In this document: in pieces, positions 5,704 to 8,675 of the stretch | Layout: every line of letters starts with the position of its first letter | Numbering within the stretch: position 1 is the first letter of the stretch | Origin: Bacteroidota bacterium | GTDB taxonomy: Bacteria > Bacteroidota > Ignavibacteria > Ignavibacteriales > Melioribacteraceae | Assembly: GCA_021786655.1 (NCBI GenBank) | Contig: JAJYMU010000169.1 | Coordinates: 1-8,675 of the forward strand | DNA length: 8,675 nt | Direction: 5' to 3' | Program-made: the position numbers and the translations under genes | Notes under the pieces: generated by a model | Told to the model about the DNA's origin: nothing | What the model saw: the letters and a program-made list of their open reading frames with translations, nothing else | Databases searched by the model: none

Positions 5704-6234
5704 TCAGCTTTTTCTATGCAATATTGATAAATACTCTTTCCACGGACCCACTTCCGCATCGTATTGTTTCGCCATTGTTCGTGCGATCTGCCCTATGTGA
5801 TTAAAATCATGTACTGCCCACGTCGCCAATAATTCTTCAAGAGTTACTTTACCAAACTTAGGATGCTTCCCCGTCTTTCTGAAATCGTTCTCAGTCAACT
5901 TAAATTCACGAAGCGTCTTTATATTCTGCTCACGAAGAGCTGTAAATTCTTCGAGTAATTCCTCAATTGATTTTCCCTTACTTGCCTCGAACTGTGCAAA
6001 CCGGTCGTAAGGATCAAAAGGGCGGCTCTCCCCATAATCCAGAATTATTTTCGCTCTTGTTATCCAATCTGTTTTCTCCCCATGAATGAGATGACCTACC
6101 ACATCGTATGGACTCCACGTTTCAGATCCCTCATTGTTATGAACCCAATTGTGTGATAAGCCATTTAGCAAAACCTTCAGTACACCAGGCGTTCGAGATA
6201 GAACTTCTATCGTTTTATCAAGGTCAAATTTCAT
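5704..6234 (-). CDS. DinB-like four-helix putative metal-dependent protein
   Basis: A 176-residue protein of the DinB/YfiT-like superfamily, a four-helix bundle that usually binds one metal through three histidines. Those are visible: His48 in VVGHLIHGE and His142 and His146 in VHDFNHIGQI. Further family marks are W40-S-P-Y-D near the first histidine and the FDPYDRFAQF region in the middle. Some relatives are bacillithiol or mycothiol transferases and others are of unknown function; no thiol partner genes are visible here. The ATG at 6234 has GGAG (6241-6244) six bases upstream. Damage-inducibility of the original DinB name cannot be inferred from this sequence. Flanked by the methyltransferase (102 bases) and the SnoaL-like gene (86 bases). 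Confidence 0.92.
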   Translation of the reverse strand: MKFDLDKTIEVLSRTPGVLKVLLNGLSHNWVHNNEGSETWSPYDVVGHLIHGEKTDWITRAKIILDYGESRPFDPYDRFAQFEASKGKSIEELLEEFTALREQNIKTLREFKLTENDFRKTGKHPKFGKVTLEELLATWAVHDFNHIGQIARTMAKQYDAEVGPWKEYLSILHRKS

Positions 6235-6336
6235 GTAACGCTCCGCTTGAATTTGAATTTACAATTTCAGTCTATTAAATATTTTGCGGTCGAAGGGTGC
6301 CGCTAACTAGTTTACCACTATTCTAACAAAAATAAA

Positions 6337-6939
6337 TCACTTATTCCCGGTAAGTAAAAAAACTGGATATTCACCTTGCGGTTTATGATCTATACTTGCG
6401 GTTGTAATTTTAACATTCTTGAACCCGGCAGCAACTGCTGCATTTAAAAAAATCTTTCTATCAAATCCGAAGTGGAATACTCCGGTATCTTCGGTATGAA
6501 AACTGCCGTCTTCTAAATCTAAATCTGCAATAGCTATAAACCCGTTTTCATTTAACAGCGAATAAAAATCAATAAACATAGTTTTAATGTCTTTAATATG
6601 GTGCATCGTCATTGATGACATGATTCCGTCAAACTTTTTATCTAATTTGGATTTTGTTAAATCCATTTCAACTATTTCAAGTTTGCAACCTAAGTTTGCT
6701 CTTTTAGATTCCAACTCATTGTTCATAGACTCAGAAATATCTACAGCCGTAATCTTACCAACAAAAGGAGCTATTCTTTCCAGCAACAAACATGTACCGG
6801 AACCAAAATCCATTATGTTCATACCTTTATCAAAATGGACATTATTCAGAATAGAGTTCGCAATGTTCTCTACGTTAGTTACTCTATCTTTATCTTGTTC
6901 GTAATTACCCGCTTTATGTTCGAAATAATCATTCTTCAT
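6337..6939 (-). CDS. Class I SAM-dependent methyltransferase
   Basis: A 200-residue Rossmann-fold methyltransferase. Motif I is MDFGSGTC at residues 43-50, the acidic residue that holds the SAM ribose is Asp67 in AVDIS, Asp93 in EMDLT marks motif III, and SMTMHHI at 109-115 is the post-motif found in small-molecule methyltransferases of the UbiE/BioC type. IADLDLEDG follows at about 137-145, and the C-terminal GFDRKIFLNAAVAAGF (158-173) is the usual helix before the last strands. The start ATG at 6939 has AAGGGA at about five bases, and the N-terminus (YFEHKAGNYEQD) is typical for a substrate-capping region. The substrate is not known. Upstream lies an imperfect hairpin at 6963-6994 between this gene and the C_GCAxxG protein gene. 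Confidence 0.93.
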   Translation of the reverse strand: MKNDYFEHKAGNYEQDKDRVTNVENIANSILNNVHFDKGMNIMDFGSGTCLLLERIAPFVGKITAVDISESMNNELESKRANLGCKLEIVEMDLTKSKLDKKFDGIMSSMTMHHIKDIKTMFIDFYSLLNENGFIAIADLDLEDGSFHTEDTGVFHFGFDRKIFLNAAVAAGFKNVKITTASIDHKPQGEYPVFLLTGNK

Positions 6940-6962
6940 TTTTTTCCCTTTTCAAAAACTTT

Positions 6963-6994
6963 GTGTAACAAAAATTAACATTTTTGATTCACAC
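6963..6994 (-). promoter_or_regulatory. AT-rich hairpin in the 5' region of the methyltransferase gene
   Basis: On the minus strand GTGTGAATCAAAAAT (6994-6980) can pair with ATTTTTGTTACAC (6975-6963) through 13 base pairs with two single-base bulges and a GTTA loop. It ends 24 bases before the ATG. It may be a weak terminator for the C_GCAxxG gene, an operator, or an RNA structure in the leader; only five T follow later, so termination is uncertain. Confidence 0.4.
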
Positions 6995-7018
6995 TATTAT
7001 CGCATTTCTCCTAGAAAA

Positions 7019-7840
7019 TTATGATCGCGCGAGAACATTAATCAGTTTATCGCAACCACCGTTTTTTATAAACTCCGTATGTTCGTTTATTGTTTTAAAA
7101 CGCTGTCCGCATATTTTACAACATTCCATTTTATAATCGGTCTCCTCATAGAAGGCAGTTATTATTTTTTCCAAATCCGGATCTGATAAAGTGTATTTAT
7201 AATTTCCTTTTCTGGCTCTCGCAAGCGTCTTCATCCATATCGCGGCACTCATCGCCCCGCAAGCATTACCGCTCAAACCAAAACCTCCGGCAAATCCGGC
7301 AACCATAACCATTTCTTCATTACTGCCTCCTATTTTTTTTACCACTTCGGAAGCGCAGCTTACCGGCATTTGAGGTAAATCGGTTGGTTGTTGAGCCAAG
7401 CCTTCCTTTGCAGATTGGATTGCTTCCGGCGCCCATTTATCCGCGAGATGAAAACAGACGATGGGTTTACCGGTAATTAAATATTTCGCCAAACCAAGTT
7501 TGCTTGTAAAATCGCAACTGGTTATCTCCCCGCAGTCGACGCTTTTTGCCCTGTTGATGAATGATTCCAAAACATGTTGAGTTGCCGTTATAGCATGAGC
7601 AATGGCTTCGCCGTGGTCATTGTGTCTGCGAAAGGATTCCGCTCCCACAGCCAGCGCTGCCCCCCAAAGCATTCCGCATTGATATCCTTGCTGCATTATT
7701 CCGCCTGCAAGCGGATCCGAGGCACACTCCTCATTTTCTTTTAGATAACCAAATTCGCGGTTTAAAAGAAAAAAGAATGTGTGAGAGCACGCACCTTTTT
7801 TTAAGAATACTCTTTTGGTGTCACTCTTTTTAGCTTTCAT
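7019..7840 (-). CDS. C_GCAxxG_C_C-type putative redox protein, apparently two units
   Basis: A 273-residue cytoplasmic protein with 12 cysteines. The second half matches the C_GCAxxG_C_C pattern: Cys162, then GGFGLSGNACGAM with Cys194, then ECCKICG (Cys240, 241, 244) and Cys263 in GGCDKL. The first half repeats the same order: Cys18 in GACSHTFF, GGIMQQGYQCGMLWGAALA with Cys55, then Cys103 and Cys109, then Cys129. This suggests a tandem duplication, whereas the single-unit family is about half this length. The family is annotated as putative redox-active, often selenium- or metal-linked, with no proven reaction. The ATG is strongly supported by GGAGG (7848-7852) seven bases upstream. It sits 130 bases downstream of the DoxX-like gene. 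No signal peptide is seen. Confidence 0.85.
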   Translation of the reverse strand: MKAKKSDTKRVFLKKGACSHTFFFLLNREFGYLKENEECASDPLAGGIMQQGYQCGMLWGAALAVGAESFRRHNDHGEAIAHAITATQHVLESFINRAKSVDCGEITSCDFTSKLGLAKYLITGKPIVCFHLADKWAPEAIQSAKEGLAQQPTDLPQMPVSCASEVVKKIGGSNEEMVMVAGFAGGFGLSGNACGAMSAAIWMKTLARARKGNYKYTLSDPDLEKIITAFYEETDYKMECCKICGQRFKTINEHTEFIKNGGCDKLINVLARS

Positions 7841-7970
7841 AAGTATTCCTCCATTGTACTAACTTTTATTCTATCATCTTAAATTGAGTTCTATGCGGAA
7901 GCCCAACCATACTGCAACTCATCTTGCTTTCAACCGTACTCGTTCTTAACGACATAAATAATTCACCGCG

Positions 7971-8675
7971 CTAATCCTTTTTCTCTTCAATTGGTATATG
8001 ACCAAGCTGCCATTTGAGCGGAAAGATTTTTGACTGATAAAGGAAGTCGGCTACGACCCAAGCCGCTCCGGCTACTGCAAGATTCGTTGCATTGCGTGCC
8101 CAGTTAGTCAATTCATGCGGATCGCCAATGCATACCGGCAGCCATACCAATAGCCCGAAGCCGATGATCATTGCCGTGAGCAATCTAGATGCTAAAAGAG
8201 CCGAGCGACCGGAAATTATAGCGAACGCTGCAAGAGCAAACAATATTGTGGTAGTTACCGCCCAGAACATTTGACCGGGCGGAATCCATGTCGGAACTAA
8301 GTCTGCGGTATCGGAAAGGTAAAAAAGCTGATACAGCGTATATGAAATAACGCATATCCCGTAGAATCTGTACGCGGCTCTCGCTATTTTTGCAACTCTT
8401 TCCTGATCACTTTGAATAGTGGACGCAAAAACAATCACGCCCCCTAAGACAATAGAGAATTGCTCAAAAAAGTTTCCCCAGTAACCATAGACCAGAGGCT
8501 TCTCAACGATTTGAGGTATCCAGTAAATCGAAAATATAAAAAAGATAGCTGCAATTGTTAGGGCTCCGAACTTCGCCGTTCTCTCCCATTGTATTGCTAA
8601 GCCCCCGATAAGTTCGACGATGCCCGCAATGTAAACTAGAATTTCCGGGTGTGAAATATTACCAAGCAAGTAAAT
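7971..8675 (-). CDS. DoxX-like integral membrane protein with two DoxX units, 5' end outside the window
   Basis: The frame is open to the right edge (it reads IYLLGNISHP at the border), so the TTG at 8669 is not a real start and the N-terminus is missing. The visible 234 residues contain about seven or eight hydrophobic segments. Residues 10-85 resemble the later part of a DoxX-like unit (PEILVYIAGIVELIGGLAI, typical of the segment after the first helix). Residues 95-215 look like a whole second unit: a first helix, the VPTWIPPGQMFW motif at about 127-138, GR-x-A-L-L-A-S in the third helix region, and the final LAVAGAAWVVADF helix. DoxX-like proteins are membrane proteins associated with quinone or redox-linked functions in some members; others are unknown. 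The basic, charged C-terminus (IEEKKD) is cytoplasmic-like. Family assignment is good, function uncertain. Confidence 0.8.
   Translation of the reverse strand: MYLLGNISHPEILVYIAGIVELIGGLAIQWERTAKFGALTIAAIFFIFSIYWIPQIVEKPLVYGYWGNFFEQFSIVLGGVIVFASTIQSDQERVAKIARAAYRFYGICVISYTLYQLFYLSDTADLVPTWIPPGQMFWAVTTTILFALAAFAIISGRSALLASRLLTAMIIGFGLLVWLPVCIGDPHELTNWARNATNLAVAGAAWVVADFLYQSKIFPLKWQLGHIPIEEKKD

Noticed and set aside
8667..8669. TTG as start of the DoxX-like gene
   Set aside because: The frame stays open to the window edge and the family has a further N-terminal part, so this is an internal leucine codon.
1..8675. CRISPR array, tRNA, rRNA, prophage or transposase genes
   Set aside because: I saw no regularly spaced direct repeats, no tRNA-like cloverleaf and no protein with transposase, integrase or phage motifs.

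Overview
The window reads as chromosomal DNA of an AT-rich Gram-negative bacterium. My best guess is the Bacteroidota/Ignavibacteria group. That rests on overall gene style, TTG/GTG and weakly Shine-Dalgarno starts mixed with good GGAGG sites, a lipoprotein signal, and GGGCTAAAGCCC-type palindromes between genes; no 16S or other phylogenetic marker is present, so the assignment is tentative.

All convincing genes except one small ORF lie on the minus strand, so the window is best read from right to left. At the right edge is a truncated DoxX-like membrane protein made of two DoxX units. Next comes a 273-residue cysteine-rich protein of the C_GCAxxG_C_C redox type, which also looks internally duplicated. 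Then follow short single-domain genes separated by 40 to 120 bases: a class I SAM methyltransferase, a DinB-fold putative metalloenzyme, an NTF2/SnoaL-like protein, an isoprenylcysteine carboxyl methyltransferase-like membrane enzyme, and a small lipoprotein with a lipobox. Most of them have their own ribosome binding site. They look like a loose directional run of stress, detoxification or envelope accessory genes rather than one dedicated pathway.

A roughly 300-base gap (3973-4272) holds a plus-strand ORF of 48 codons with a secretion-signal-like N-terminus, its own GGGGAG site and a plausible promoter; it converges on the lipoprotein gene. To the left is a large orphan sensor histidine kinase (LytS-type 5TMR membrane sensor, three PAS domains, HisKA, HATPase) with no receiver domain or response regulator nearby. 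After a 450-base gap containing a 55-codon decayed or unrecognised reading frame comes a two-TM protein whose cytoplasmic helical part resembles a kinase dimerisation region without a catalytic domain.

The leftmost 546 bases hold a cluster of palindromes (a 26-base one and a 125-base composite MITE/REP-like element) upstream of the N-terminal 56 codons of a [NiFe]-hydrogenase maturation endopeptidase that runs off the left edge. I see no CRISPR array, tRNA, rRNA, transposase or phage gene. I do not see a clear new multi-gene system. The most unusual items are the palindrome composite, the hidden small secreted ORF, the two internally duplicated proteins and the kinase-like protein lacking a kinase domain.
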